A DNA stretch of 64,000 bases, from positions 248,001 through 312,000 of the forward strand of contig OZ241740.1 of assembly GCA_965200975.1 (NCBI GenBank), read 5' to 3'. A model generated the notes under the pieces. It saw only the letters and a list, made by a program, of their open reading frames with translations, was not told the DNA's origin and ran no database searches. Numbering within the stretch: position 1 is the stretch's first letter; the number at the start of each line of letters is the position of its first letter. Source of the DNA: S5-327 sp965200975. GTDB lineage: Bacteria; Chloroflexota; Dehalococcoidia; Lucifugimonadales; Australimonadaceae. Shown piece after piece: positions 31,413-39,648 of this stretch. A program made the position numbers and the translations under genes.

Positions 31413-32546
31413 ATGCCCTCTTGGGATGTCCACTTCGATCTTCACGTAGCCGAGTCCGAGCCCGCGCTCGCCAAACTCATCGCGTCCATCCGCGCCAACG
31501 CTCAAACCGTGAGCGGCATTCCTCTTCCGCCAAGAGTGCAAGCGCAACTCCACCGGCTCAACATCATCCGCGCCGTCCGCGGCACTACCGGCCTTGAGGG
31601 CGTGGATATGTCCGAGGAGGAAGTGAGGCAGGCCATATCGGCGTCTGAAGGAGAGCCGCCCCCGCTTGGCCAGAGCGAACAGCAAGTGCGAGAAGTGCAG
31701 AATGCGAACAGGCTGATGCAGTTCGTCGAAGCCTGCCTCGGGAAGGAGTCGAACCAGCCCCTAACCGAGCACTTGATCCGGCAGTTCCACGCAATCCTGA
31801 CAGACGGCGTCCACTACCCGAATAACATTCCCGGCCGGTACCGTTCGGCGAACGTGAGCGCTGGCGACTACCACGCGCCGGACTACACGGACGTTCCTCG
31901 CCTCATGACCGAGTTCATCGTTTGGCTCAACCAGGGCGGAGGTCGGGCTCTCGACCCTATCGTCAAGGCAGTGGCGGCGCACTTTCTTCTCGTCAGCATC
32001 CACCCGTTTGGCGATGGCAACGGGCGCGTCTCCCGGGGAGTCGAAAGCTATCTGCTGTATCAGGCCGGGGTGAACGTGCGGGGCTTCTACTCGCTTGCTA
32101 ACTACTTCTATGAGCATCGTCACGAGTACATAGAGATGCTCACTCACGTACGGTTCCGCTCCGACCCAGACCTGACACCCTTTGTGCGATTCGCCCTCGA
32201 CGGTTTGGCTGCGGAACTGGAGAGGGTGCGTCTGGAGGTAATTGCCCAGGTGCGGATAATCGCATTCAAGGACTTTGCCCGGGAGCAGATCGCTGCCACA
32301 GGCTCGTTAGGACGGAAATCCGGCGACCGGCGACTGATGTTAGTGTTGGGGCTAGTGGGGGAGGGTATTCCGGCACACGACGTTAGGTCAGGAAGGCATC
32401 CGCTGGCGTCTCTGTATCGCGGATTGGGCGCCAGGACGCTCGCCCGCGACCTCAACGCGCTGCGCGAATTGAAGCTCATAACGGTCCAGGACGGACTGGT
32501 GAGCGCGAACCTGTGGGTTATGGACCAATTCATGGCGGGAGTATGA
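31413..32546 (+). CDS. Fic-domain protein (AMP transferase family)
   Basis: Fic proteins usually transfer AMP from ATP to target proteins. The 377-residue protein (ATG 31413, GGAGAGG upstream) has the complete active motif HPFGDGNGRVSR (197-208). It also has an N-terminal inhibitory motif TTGLEG (58-63, pattern S/T-xxx-E-G/N), so it should be self-inhibited (class II). The Fic/DUF4172-like N-terminal part (LPPRVQAQLHRLNIIRAVRG) and a C-terminal winged-helix-like region (ALRELKLITVQDGLV) flank the core. An in-frame ATG at 31332 would place the palindromes inside the gene. Its stop overlaps the era ATG. The target is unknown; a toxin or autoregulatory role is possible. Confidence 0.9.
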   Translation: MPSWDVHFDLHVAESEPALAKLIASIRANAQTVSGIPLPPRVQAQLHRLNIIRAVRGTTGLEGVDMSEEEVRQAISASEGEPPPLGQSEQQVREVQNANRLMQFVEACLGKESNQPLTEHLIRQFHAILTDGVHYPNNIPGRYRSANVSAGDYHAPDYTDVPRLMTEFIVWLNQGGGRALDPIVKAVAAHFLLVSIHPFGDGNGRVSRGVESYLLYQAGVNVRGFYSLANYFYEHRHEYIEMLTHVRFRSDPDLTPFVRFALDGLAAELERVRLEVIAQVRIIAFKDFAREQIAATGSLGRKSGDRRLMLVLGLVGEGIPAHDVRSGRHPLASLYRGLGARTLARDLNALRELKLITVQDGLVSANLWVMDQFMAGV

Positions 32547-33430
32547 GCGAGGCGTTTCGCAGCGGGCTGGTGGCGATTGTCGGGCGGGCTAACGTTGGCA
32601 AGTCGACGCTGCTCAACGCGCTTGTGGGGCAGAAGGTGTCCATCGTGAGCGCCAAGCCGCACACGACGCGCCATAAGCTGCTTGGCGTCCTCGCGGGCGA
32701 CGGCTTTCAGGCCGGGCTGCTCGATACGCCCGGCTTCCTGCGCAAGGGACGCGACCAGCTCGACGCGGTCATGGCGCGCCAGCTGTCGTCGGCGTTGAGC
32801 GAGGCGGATGTCGTCGCGCTCGTCGCCGAACCCCGCTACCCCGGCGACGTCGAGACGGAGCTGATGCGGCAAATCAAGGCGTCGGGCGCGCCGTCGGTGC
32901 TTGCGCTGAACAAGATAGACGCCGTCGCCAAGAGCCGGCTGCTGCCGGTGATCGCCCGCTATGCCGATGCGCACGCGTTCGAGGCCGTCGTTCCTGTAAG
33001 CGGAACCGCGTGCGACGGGCTTGACCTGCTCGTCGACGCGTTGCGCGGCGCTCTGCCGGAGCGTGGGCCTATCTTTCCCGATGAGATGCTGACCGACCGT
33101 TCGACGCGTTTCCTTGCCGGCGAGATAGTGCGCGAGAAGGTGTTCGAGCTCTACGCTCACGAAGTCCCGTATGACACGGTCGTGGAGATTGAAGAGTTCG
33201 ATGAGCGCGACGGGAGCGCCCCCGACTACGTGCGGGCGATTGTGTACGTGGACAAGCCCTCTCAGAAGCAGCTGCTGATCGGCAAGGGCGGGGCGGCGCT
33301 CAAGGAGGTCGGCGTGCTGGCCCGTCCGGACATCGAGGCGCTCGCAGGCCGTCCCGTGTATCTTGAGCTGTGGGTGAAGGTGAACCCGAAGTGGCGGCGC
33401 AAGGCCGGCTTCATTCAGCGCACGCTCTGA
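32543..33430 (+). CDS. era: GTPase Era
   Basis: Era is an essential GTPase binding the 3' end of 16S rRNA during 30S maturation. The 295-residue protein has G1 GRANVGKST, a G2 region with KPHTTRHK, G3 DTPG, G4 NKID and G5 PVSGTACDGLD. A C-terminal KH domain follows (RAIVYVDKPSQKQLLIGKGGAALKEVG). Its ATG overlaps the Fic stop codon (ATGA), an unexpected pairing of a housekeeping gene with an accessory one; GGGAG precedes the start. It is convergent with the peptidase gene, with 12 nt between. Confidence 0.95.
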   Translation: MSEAFRSGLVAIVGRANVGKSTLLNALVGQKVSIVSAKPHTTRHKLLGVLAGDGFQAGLLDTPGFLRKGRDQLDAVMARQLSSALSEADVVALVAEPRYPGDVETELMRQIKASGAPSVLALNKIDAVAKSRLLPVIARYADAHAFEAVVPVSGTACDGLDLLVDALRGALPERGPIFPDEMLTDRSTRFLAGEIVREKVFELYAHEVPYDTVVEIEEFDERDGSAPDYVRAIVYVDKPSQKQLLIGKGGAALKEVGVLARPDIEALAGRPVYLELWVKVNPKWRRKAGFIQRTL

Positions 33431-33442
33431 CCTGTTCGCTGT

Positions 33443-34633
33443 TCACGTAATCAGCACAATTTCGCGTTGAACGGGAGTGGTGACCTCCAGCCCCGCGGGG
33501 CCGACGTAGAGGTCAATCTCCGAGCGGACGCCGAATTGCGGCAAGTAGACGCCCGGCTCGATGGTGAATCCGAGCTGCGGCAGGAACGTGCGCGTGTCGC
33601 GCGTTTCCAGGCTGTCGAGGTTGACGCCTCCGGCGTGCACCTGTTTGCCGAGGCTGTGGCCGAGCCGGTGCACGAAATAGTCGCCGTAGCCGGCAGCCGC
33701 AATGTGGTTGCGCGCCGCCCTGTCGGCCTCCCAGCCCTGCGCGTTTTCGCCGGACGACAGGCGCTCCGCGAGAAACTCCGCGGCGACGTCGCGCGCGCCT
33801 GCGACCACCTCGAACACGCGGCGCTGTTCAGCGGGCGCCTCGCGGCCAATGCTGGCGACCCAGGTGATGTCGGCGTATACGCCGTTCGGCCCGGGCTCGC
33901 GGGCCCAGAGGTCGATTAGCGCCAAGTCGCCGAGGCGGAATGCGGAGCTTGCTTCGGGAGTCGGGTTGAAGTGTGGGTCAGAGGCGTGCGCGTTTGCGGC
34001 GACGACCGGCCCGTGGTCGGTGACGAGTCCCGCAGATGCGAACCGGTCCATAATGTACTGCGCCGCATCGTGCTCGGTGACGCCGGAGGCCAGGCGGTCG
34101 CCTATGAACGCGAATGCGTCGAGCACGATGCCGGCGATGGTGTCCGCCGCCCTGCGATGAGAGGCGAGCCCGGCCTCGCTCCAGCGCTGCGTCGCGTACT
34201 GCAACAGTTCGGCGGAGGATGCGATCTCGACGCCGAACGAACGGACGAGCTCGACAGTTCCGGCGTCGACGCGGCCTGCAAGGGGCAGTTCGCGGTTGGG
34301 GGAGTACTCCATAGCCACGCGCCGGAAGGGACGCAGCGCCTTGCGCAGCATGGCGTGGAGGTCGTCGCGTCCACGGTAGACGCTCAGGGCCGCGTCGTTG
34401 GAGCGGAACTGTCCGGCGTCGACGGCGCTCGCGAACAGAGTAGGCGCGCCGTCGGGCGGCAGCAGCAGGAATACCGGACGGGTGAAGTAGCCGTCGAGGC
34501 TGACGATGTCGGCGAGCGCGGGGTTCATGCCTCGGTGGTCGTACACGAGCCAAGCGTCGAGATTGCCAGCGCGCAGGAACTCCTGGGCCTGCTCGATAGG
34601 GGATGGCTGCGCGCCGGCGTTGGGGTTAACCAT
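33443..34633 (-). CDS. M24-family metallopeptidase (Xaa-Pro aminopeptidase-like)
   Basis: This 396-residue protein has a creatinase-type N-terminal domain (LDAWLVYDHRGMNPALADI) and a pita-bread C-terminal domain. Likely metal ligands are the Asp residues of LALIDLWARE and GVYADITWVAS, the His of VHRLGHSLGKQVH, and Glu residues in FTIEPGVYLP and VRSEIDLYV. Family members remove N-terminal residues before proline or act on creatine-like amides. There is no signal peptide, so it is cytosolic. It is followed on the same strand by no other gene and preceded by an SDR gene 9 nt upstream, so the two are probably co-transcribed. Confidence 0.88.
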   Translation of the reverse strand: MVNPNAGAQPSPIEQAQEFLRAGNLDAWLVYDHRGMNPALADIVSLDGYFTRPVFLLLPPDGAPTLFASAVDAGQFRSNDAALSVYRGRDDLHAMLRKALRPFRRVAMEYSPNRELPLAGRVDAGTVELVRSFGVEIASSAELLQYATQRWSEAGLASHRRAADTIAGIVLDAFAFIGDRLASGVTEHDAAQYIMDRFASAGLVTDHGPVVAANAHASDPHFNPTPEASSAFRLGDLALIDLWAREPGPNGVYADITWVASIGREAPAEQRRVFEVVAGARDVAAEFLAERLSSGENAQGWEADRAARNHIAAAGYGDYFVHRLGHSLGKQVHAGGVNLDSLETRDTRTFLPQLGFTIEPGVYLPQFGVRSEIDLYVGPAGLEVTTPVQREIVLIT

Positions 34634-34642
34634 GGCGTCGCG

Positions 34643-35443
34643 CTAGAACATCCCTTTGATTTGACCGCCGTCGATGGCGATGGACTGCCCCGTTACGAAC
34701 GCCGCGCGTTCGGACGACAGAAACGCGATGAGGTCGCCGACCTCGTCGGGCTGCCCGAACCGGGCGGCGGGGACTGCGGCGAGCCTGAGAGCGCGCTGCG
34801 CCTCGACGCTTCTGCCGGCGGCGCTGGCCTGGGTCGCGATAACTGCCCGCAGGCGCTCGGTCTCCACCGATCCCGGAAGGACGTTGTTGACGGTGACGCC
34901 GTGCGGAGCGACCTCGAGCGCCAGCAGTTTCGCGTAGGACGCAAGCGCGGTGCGGGCGACGGTCGACAGGCCGAGCTTGTCCTCCGGCTCACGAATCGTT
35001 TTGGAGAGGACGGAGGTAATGCGGCCAAACCCCTGGCCGATCATGCCGGGCAGAACAAGTTGGTTGAGGCGGCGCGCGCTGTTGAAGTTCAGGTCGAACG
35101 CGAGGCGCCACTGCTCCTCGGTGAAATCGAGCAAGTCGCCGGGAGGGGGGCCGCCGATGTTGTTCACGACGATGTCGACCCGGCCCCAGTGCGAGCGGAC
35201 GTCCTCGGCCACGGTGCGAACGGCGTCCGGGTCGGCGAGGTCTGCGGGAAGGGCGAGGACGGTGTCGGAGGGGGCGCCGGTTTCGGCGATGAGGCGCGCC
35301 GCAGCTTGTTCGAGTTCCATTGAGCGGCGCGCTGCGATAGCGACGCAGGCGCCCTCTGCGGCGAGCGCGCGGGCGGCGGAGTAGCCGATTCCCTGGCTCG
35401 CGCCGCCCACAATGGCGACGCGGTCTTGCAGTCCAAGGTCCAT
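34643..35443 (-). CDS. Short-chain dehydrogenase/reductase with an atypical active site
   Basis: This 266-residue Rossmann enzyme has GGASQGIGYSAARALAAEGA for cofactor binding, the NNIGG stretch (NNAG equivalent), and the C-terminal pattern APHGVTVNNVLPGSVETERLR followed by PAARFGQPDEVGDLIAFLSS. These match FabG-like oxidoreductases. At the place of the catalytic Tyr-x-x-x-Lys the sequence reads LSTVARTALASYAK, so Tyr and Lys appear replaced by Ser and Arg. An atypical SDR subgroup shows this pattern, so the reaction cannot be assumed. It precedes the M24 peptidase gene. The substrate is unknown. Confidence 0.88.
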   Translation of the reverse strand: MDLGLQDRVAIVGGASQGIGYSAARALAAEGACVAIAARRSMELEQAAARLIAETGAPSDTVLALPADLADPDAVRTVAEDVRSHWGRVDIVVNNIGGPPPGDLLDFTEEQWRLAFDLNFNSARRLNQLVLPGMIGQGFGRITSVLSKTIREPEDKLGLSTVARTALASYAKLLALEVAPHGVTVNNVLPGSVETERLRAVIATQASAAGRSVEAQRALRLAAVPAARFGQPDEVGDLIAFLSSERAAFVTGQSIAIDGGQIKGMF

Positions 35444-35485
35444 CTACGTCTCCCTGTGTGGGGCCTGGCGCCGGCGGCGCTAATC

Positions 35486-35502
35486 AGAATGATAACCGTT
35501 CT
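35486..35502. promoter_or_regulatory. Imperfect 17-bp palindrome in a divergent intergenic region
   Basis: AGAATGATAACCGTTCT has AGAAtG/CgTTCT arms around ATAAC. It lies in the 197-nt gap between the SDR gene (minus) and the DUF885 gene (plus), about 45 nt from the former. An operator role is possible but unsupported otherwise; nothing else of note is seen in the gap. Confidence 0.2.
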
Positions 35503-35640
35503 CCGCTCTCCGCCTACTGTCTGCGCTGCACTCGCATTCGTAATTGTTCAGAGTGGATGCGCAGCAAGATACGAGCGCGCGCTGCGCGATGGCAAGCGGT
35601 TGGCGCGATGCCGGGCTGTCTGCTTTGGTAAGCTTGGCGC

Positions 35641-37275
35641 ATGGCGACGGCAGAAGGCGAGACGTTCGATCTGTGGGCCCGGCGGGTCTTGGCCGAGCGC
35701 TGGGAAGCGCACCCGCACGAGGCCTCGGCGATGGGGCTGCACGAGTTCGATGGACGGCTGCCCGCTCTCTCGCCCGGCGCGATCGCCGATCGCGCGGAAC
35801 AGCTGCGGGAATCCGCTGCTGCGCTCGAGGGTATCGACACGGAAGCGCTGTCCGGACAGCAGCGTTTCGACCGCGAGCTGCTGCTGGGCGGCATACGCCA
35901 CGAGCTGTTCGAGCTAACCGAATGGCGCGCTTTCCGGCGCAATCCGATGGCGCTGATGGGGCCTATCGAGATTACGAACTACATGGACCGCTCCTACGCG
36001 CCGTCGGAGGAGCGCGCCGCGTCGCTGGCGCAAGCGTTGCGCCAGGCGCCGGCGTACCTCGATGCGCTTGCCGATCTGCTCGAGCCGCCGTTTGCTCGTC
36101 CCGTACTGAAGCAGAGCATCGAGAGTTACGAGGGCATCGCCGCGTTCTACCGCAACGAGGCGGCGGAGTTCCTGACGAGCAACGGAGTTGACGCGTCCGA
36201 GGCGGAAGCAGCCGCCGGAGCGGTCGACCGCCTTGTTGCGCATTTGCGGTCACACGAGGCGTCGGCGAACGACGACTTCGCGATGGGCGCGGAGCTGTAC
36301 GCCGCGATGCTGCGCCATGGCGAGATGGTCGAGCTGCCGCTTGGGGAGATTGAGGCTGCCGGCGAGCGTGAACTCGAGCGCAATCTTGCCCTGGCTGCGG
36401 ATGCGGCGCGACAGCTGACGGGTTCGGGCGATATGGCGGCGGCGATGGAGCGCATCGGCAAGCGGCATCCGACGGCGGAGGGGCTGCTCGACGACACGCG
36501 GGCAATGCTGGAAGAGCTGCGCGCGTTCACGGTCGAACGAGGCGTTGCGAGCGTTGTGTCCGAAGTTCGTGCGGCGGTGAAGGAGACGCCGGCGTTCATG
36601 CGGTGGGCGTTCGCCGCAATGGATAGTCCGGGGCCGTTCGAGAAGACGGCGACCGAAGCGTTCTACTACGTTACGCCGGTGGAGCCGCACTGGACGGAAG
36701 CGCAGGCTGAGGAGTGGCTCGGCAACTTCAACTACGCCACGCTGAAAATCATCTCGGCGCACGAGGTGTATCCCGGCCACTACGTGCACTTTCTGCGCAA
36801 CGGGCAAGCCCCGTCGGACGCGGCGCGAGTGTTCGGGGCGTACTCGTTCTGGGAGGGTTGGGCGCACTACTGCGAGGAGATGCTGCTGGAGGCGGGATAC
36901 GGCGCGGACGACCCTGAGCTGCGGCTCGCGATGGCGCAAGAGGCGCTCGTGCGGGTGTGTCGTCTGCTCTGCTCTCTGCGGATGCACACGCAGGGGATGC
37001 CGCTCGAAGAGGCGGCGAGGCTGTTCCGCGAACGGGCGTTTATGGCCGAACTGCCGGCGTCGCAGGAGGCGTTGCGGGGGACGTTCGACCCTGGTTATCT
37101 GAACTACACGCTGGGGAAGCTGATGATCGCCAAGCTGCGGGCCGACTGGCAGGCCGAGCAAGGCGACGCGTACAGCCTTGGCGCCTTCCACGACGAGTTG
37201 CTGGCACATGGGGGGCCGCCGCTTCCCTTGCTGCGCAGGACAATGCTGCGCAGCGACGACGGGCGCATTCTGTAG
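35641..37275 (+). CDS. DUF885 family metallopeptidase-like protein
   Basis: This 544-residue, mostly helical protein of the DUF885 family is related to M3/M32-type zinc carboxypeptidases. The signature HEVYPGHYVHF gives a zinc-binding HExxxGH motif, and FWEGWAHYCEEML supplies the downstream Glu. The C-terminus holds the family stretch NYTLGKLMIAKLRADW. There is no signal peptide or lipobox, so it appears cytosolic, unlike many Gram-negative members, which are lipoproteins. A small membrane protein gene follows 24 nt later. The biochemical role of the family is poorly known. Confidence 0.85.
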   Translation: MATAEGETFDLWARRVLAERWEAHPHEASAMGLHEFDGRLPALSPGAIADRAEQLRESAAALEGIDTEALSGQQRFDRELLLGGIRHELFELTEWRAFRRNPMALMGPIEITNYMDRSYAPSEERAASLAQALRQAPAYLDALADLLEPPFARPVLKQSIESYEGIAAFYRNEAAEFLTSNGVDASEAEAAAGAVDRLVAHLRSHEASANDDFAMGAELYAAMLRHGEMVELPLGEIEAAGERELERNLALAADAARQLTGSGDMAAAMERIGKRHPTAEGLLDDTRAMLEELRAFTVERGVASVVSEVRAAVKETPAFMRWAFAAMDSPGPFEKTATEAFYYVTPVEPHWTEAQAEEWLGNFNYATLKIISAHEVYPGHYVHFLRNGQAPSDAARVFGAYSFWEGWAHYCEEMLLEAGYGADDPELRLAMAQEALVRVCRLLCSLRMHTQGMPLEEAARLFRERAFMAELPASQEALRGTFDPGYLNYTLGKLMIAKLRADWQAEQGDAYSLGAFHDELLAHGGPPLPLLRRTMLRSDDGRIL

Positions 37276-37299
37276 GCGGCGTGTCCGGTCGAGTGCGTT

Positions 37300-37764
37300 A
37301 TGGCTCTGATAGCCTTCACCCTCGTAATGCTGGTTGTCGCGTCGGCGGTCGCGGCGCCGCGGGCATGGATGCGGGGCGCCCGAGGCAGGGACGCCGACGC
37401 GCTCGCGATGGGGGCTGCCCTGCTGGGCGGCGGCGTCGGCGCGATTGGGCTCGGCCTCACCGCTTACGTTCACGCGACGGAAGGGACAGAGGAGTTCGCG
37501 GCGGCGCCGTACGGGTATCTTGCATTGCTGGCTGTGCTGGCTGCGCCCGTAGGGCTGCACGCGGCGATGCGGAGCAGATCGCGGGTCTGGCGGAGCGCAT
37601 TGCTCGTAGCGGCGGCGGTTCTCACGCTGGGGGGTTCGCTGATGGCGGCGGCGTTTCCGGTGGGGGGCGTACTTGCGTTCGCAGCGGCGCTTGGCTATCT
37701 CGCCGCGCTGTGTAGTCCGCGGGCTCTGCTTGCGCGGCTGGACCCGCGGCTCCCGCCGAGGTGA
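37300..37764 (+). CDS. Four-helix membrane protein of unknown function
   Basis: This protein of 154 residues is not recognised. It has four hydrophobic segments: LIAFTLVMLVVASAVAAP, MGAALLGGGVGAIGLGLTAY, YLALLAVLAAPVGLHAAM, and a long stretch covering ALLVAAAVLTLGGSLMAAAF and VLAFAAALGYLAAL. A basic loop (AMRSRSRVWRS) suggests the inside face. It follows the DUF885 gene closely and precedes the riboflavin operon promoter by about 77 nt. No motif suggests a function. Confidence 0.65.
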   Translation: MALIAFTLVMLVVASAVAAPRAWMRGARGRDADALAMGAALLGGGVGAIGLGLTAYVHATEGTEEFAAAPYGYLALLAVLAAPVGLHAAMRSRSRVWRSALLVAAAVLTLGGSLMAAAFPVGGVLAFAAALGYLAALCSPRALLARLDPRLPPR

Positions 37765-37840
37765 ACTCCGCCCGCCCGCTGGACTGTCCGCTTGCCCGGA
37801 GAAGCTGCAGTCGGGGGAGAGGGACGGACGCGGCGAGGGC

Positions 37841-37846
37841 TATACT
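37841..37846 (+). promoter_or_regulatory. Riboflavin operon promoter, -10 box TATACT
   Basis: GGC-TATACT lies 18 nt upstream of the ribD GTG, leaving a very short leader. No -35 is evident and there is no room for an FMN riboswitch; none is visible between 37765 and 37864. Confidence 0.45.
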
Positions 37847-37864
37847 CCCTGTGAGGAGAAGGCC

Positions 37865-39010
37865 GTGACGACTGACGGCGGCGATACGCGGCCCATGCAG
37901 CGGGCGATCGAGCTTGCGCGGTCGGCGGCAGGGACGACAAGCCCGAACCCGACGGTAGGGGCCGTGCTCGTGAAGGACGGCCGCATCGTCGGGGAAGGGC
38001 ATACCTTGCCGCCGGGGCGAGGGCATGCTGAATTTGTCGCGCTCAGCATGGCCGGCGAGCAAGCGCGCGGGGCGGACCTGTACGTTACGCTCGAGCCGTG
38101 CGCTCACCACGGACGAACGCCGCCTTGCGCCGACGCCATCATCGCGGCAGGGGTGGCGTCGGTGCGGATCGCGGTGATGGATCCTGCGCCGCACACCAAC
38201 GGACGCGGGGTCGAAAGGCTGCGAAAGGCGGGAATCCGCGTAACGGTCGACCACGGCCCCCAGGAGGCGCGCCGGCTCATCGAGGCGTTCGCCAGGCATA
38301 TCGTCGTCGGTATGCCGCTGGTGACGGCCAAGTTCGCGATGAGCCTGGACGGCAAGATCGCGACGCGCGCCGGGGACTCGCGGTGGATATCGAACGAAGC
38401 GTCCCGGCGCGAGACGCACCGGCTCCGCGCGGAGGCGGACGCCGTGATGGTGGGCATTGGCACGGCGCTCGCCGATAACCCGTTGCTGACGGCGCGGGGC
38501 GTCTCCCTTGCTCCGGTTTTCTCTTCGGATGGGAGCAGAAGGGGCGACGCGCCGGCGGAGGCGCGACAGCCGCTGCGCGTGATTGTCGATAGCGCAGGGC
38601 GACTCCCGGCGGATTCGGCGATGCTATCGGCGCCCGGACGAACGCTCGTGGCGACGGCTGGGCCAGAGGGGGCGCGCGCGGCGCAGGCGACGGGGGCGGA
38701 GGTGATGGAGGCCGGCGCCGGCGGCGATGGACGGGTCGATCTGCGGCGGCTGCTGGCGGAGCTGGGCGCCCGCGATATAACGTCGGTGCTGGTCGAAGGC
38801 GGCGCCGCGCTACATGGGGCGTTGTTCGACGCGGGGCTGGTCGATAAGGTTGTGGCGTTCGTGGCCCCGGTGATTATCGGAGGAGCGGAAGCGCCCGGGC
38901 CGGTCGCCGGACAGGGCGTTGGGCCCATCGCGGATGCGCTGCGGCTCGGCGATGTCGAGACCACGGAACTCGACGGCGACCTGATGATAGTGGGCCGGCC
39001 GGCGCGATGA
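37865..39010 (+). CDS. ribD: Bifunctional riboflavin deaminase/reductase RibD
   Basis: RibD deaminates and then reduces the pyrimidine intermediate of riboflavin synthesis. It has 381 residues from the GTG at 37865 (GAGGAGAAGG upstream). The deaminase domain has the zinc site GHAEFVAL and TLEPCAHHGRTPPCADAI. The reductase domain starts near residue 150 with VTAKFAMSLDGKIAT and has AVMVGIGTALADNP and LVEGGAALHGAL. The insert around VFSSDGSRRGDAPAE is slightly long. It opens a four-gene operon covering the pathway: RibD, RibE, RibBA, RibH. Confidence 0.95.
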   Translation: MTTDGGDTRPMQRAIELARSAAGTTSPNPTVGAVLVKDGRIVGEGHTLPPGRGHAEFVALSMAGEQARGADLYVTLEPCAHHGRTPPCADAIIAAGVASVRIAVMDPAPHTNGRGVERLRKAGIRVTVDHGPQEARRLIEAFARHIVVGMPLVTAKFAMSLDGKIATRAGDSRWISNEASRRETHRLRAEADAVMVGIGTALADNPLLTARGVSLAPVFSSDGSRRGDAPAEARQPLRVIVDSAGRLPADSAMLSAPGRTLVATAGPEGARAAQATGAEVMEAGAGGDGRVDLRRLLAELGARDITSVLVEGGAALHGALFDAGLVDKVVAFVAPVIIGGAEAPGPVAGQGVGPIADALRLGDVETTELDGDLMIVGRPAR

Positions 39011-39050
39011 CATCGTTTCTCCCCGCGGCGGGAGGCTGGAGAGAGCGCGC

Positions 39051-39629
39051 ATGTTCACAGGAATTGTGGAAGAGGTCGGCGAGGTAGTCGAGACCCGCGA
39101 GAACGGGCTCGGCATCGCGGGACGCGCCGTGATGGACTCGTTGGCTGTAAGCGACTCCATCGCGGTGAATGGGGTATGCCTCACCGTAACCTCGCGCGAC
39201 GGCGCCGTCTTCGCCGTCGATGTTGTCGAGGAGACGCTGTCGAGAACGAATCTGGGCGCGCTGCGTCCGGGCGATCCGGTGAATCTGGAGCGCGCGCTGA
39301 CTCCGCAGTCGCGGATGGGCGGGCACATTGTGCAGGGGCACGTCGACGGCGCCGCCGAGATAGTGGCGATTGGAGGGGCGCCTGCGAGCCGCATCCTGCG
39401 GGCGCGTCTGCCCGAACAGCTCGCGCGCTACGTTGTGGAGAAGGGATTCATCGCGGTGGACGGGACGAGCCTGACGGTGACGGAAGCCTCAGGGGACGAG
39501 TTCGCCGTCGCCGTGATACCGTACACATGGGAGCATACGGCGCTGCGGGCGAGGCGTCCCGGCGACCGCCTCAATATCGAGGTGGACATTTTGGCGAAAT
39601 ACGTCGAACGCCTGGTTGCGCGCGAGTAG
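39051..39629 (+). CDS. ribE: Riboflavin synthase alpha chain
   Basis: Riboflavin synthase disproportionates two lumazine molecules into riboflavin plus the RibH substrate. The 192-residue protein has two internal lumazine-binding repeats (MFTGIVEEVGEV to about 95; MGGHIVQGHVDGAAEIV to about 190). The conserved DSIAVNGVCLTV and FIAVDGTSLTV are visible in the respective halves. Gene order after ribD is the usual one, with a 40-nt gap. Confidence 0.96.
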   Translation: MFTGIVEEVGEVVETRENGLGIAGRAVMDSLAVSDSIAVNGVCLTVTSRDGAVFAVDVVEETLSRTNLGALRPGDPVNLERALTPQSRMGGHIVQGHVDGAAEIVAIGGAPASRILRARLPEQLARYVVEKGFIAVDGTSLTVTEASGDEFAVAVIPYTWEHTALRARRPGDRLNIEVDILAKYVERLVARE

Positions 39630-39648
39630 GACGGGCGGGAGGAGCAGC

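Noticed and set aside
37765..37864. FMN riboswitch before the riboflavin operon
   Set aside because: The region is only 100 nt, the -10 box lies 18 nt from the start, and none of the conserved RFN blocks are visible.
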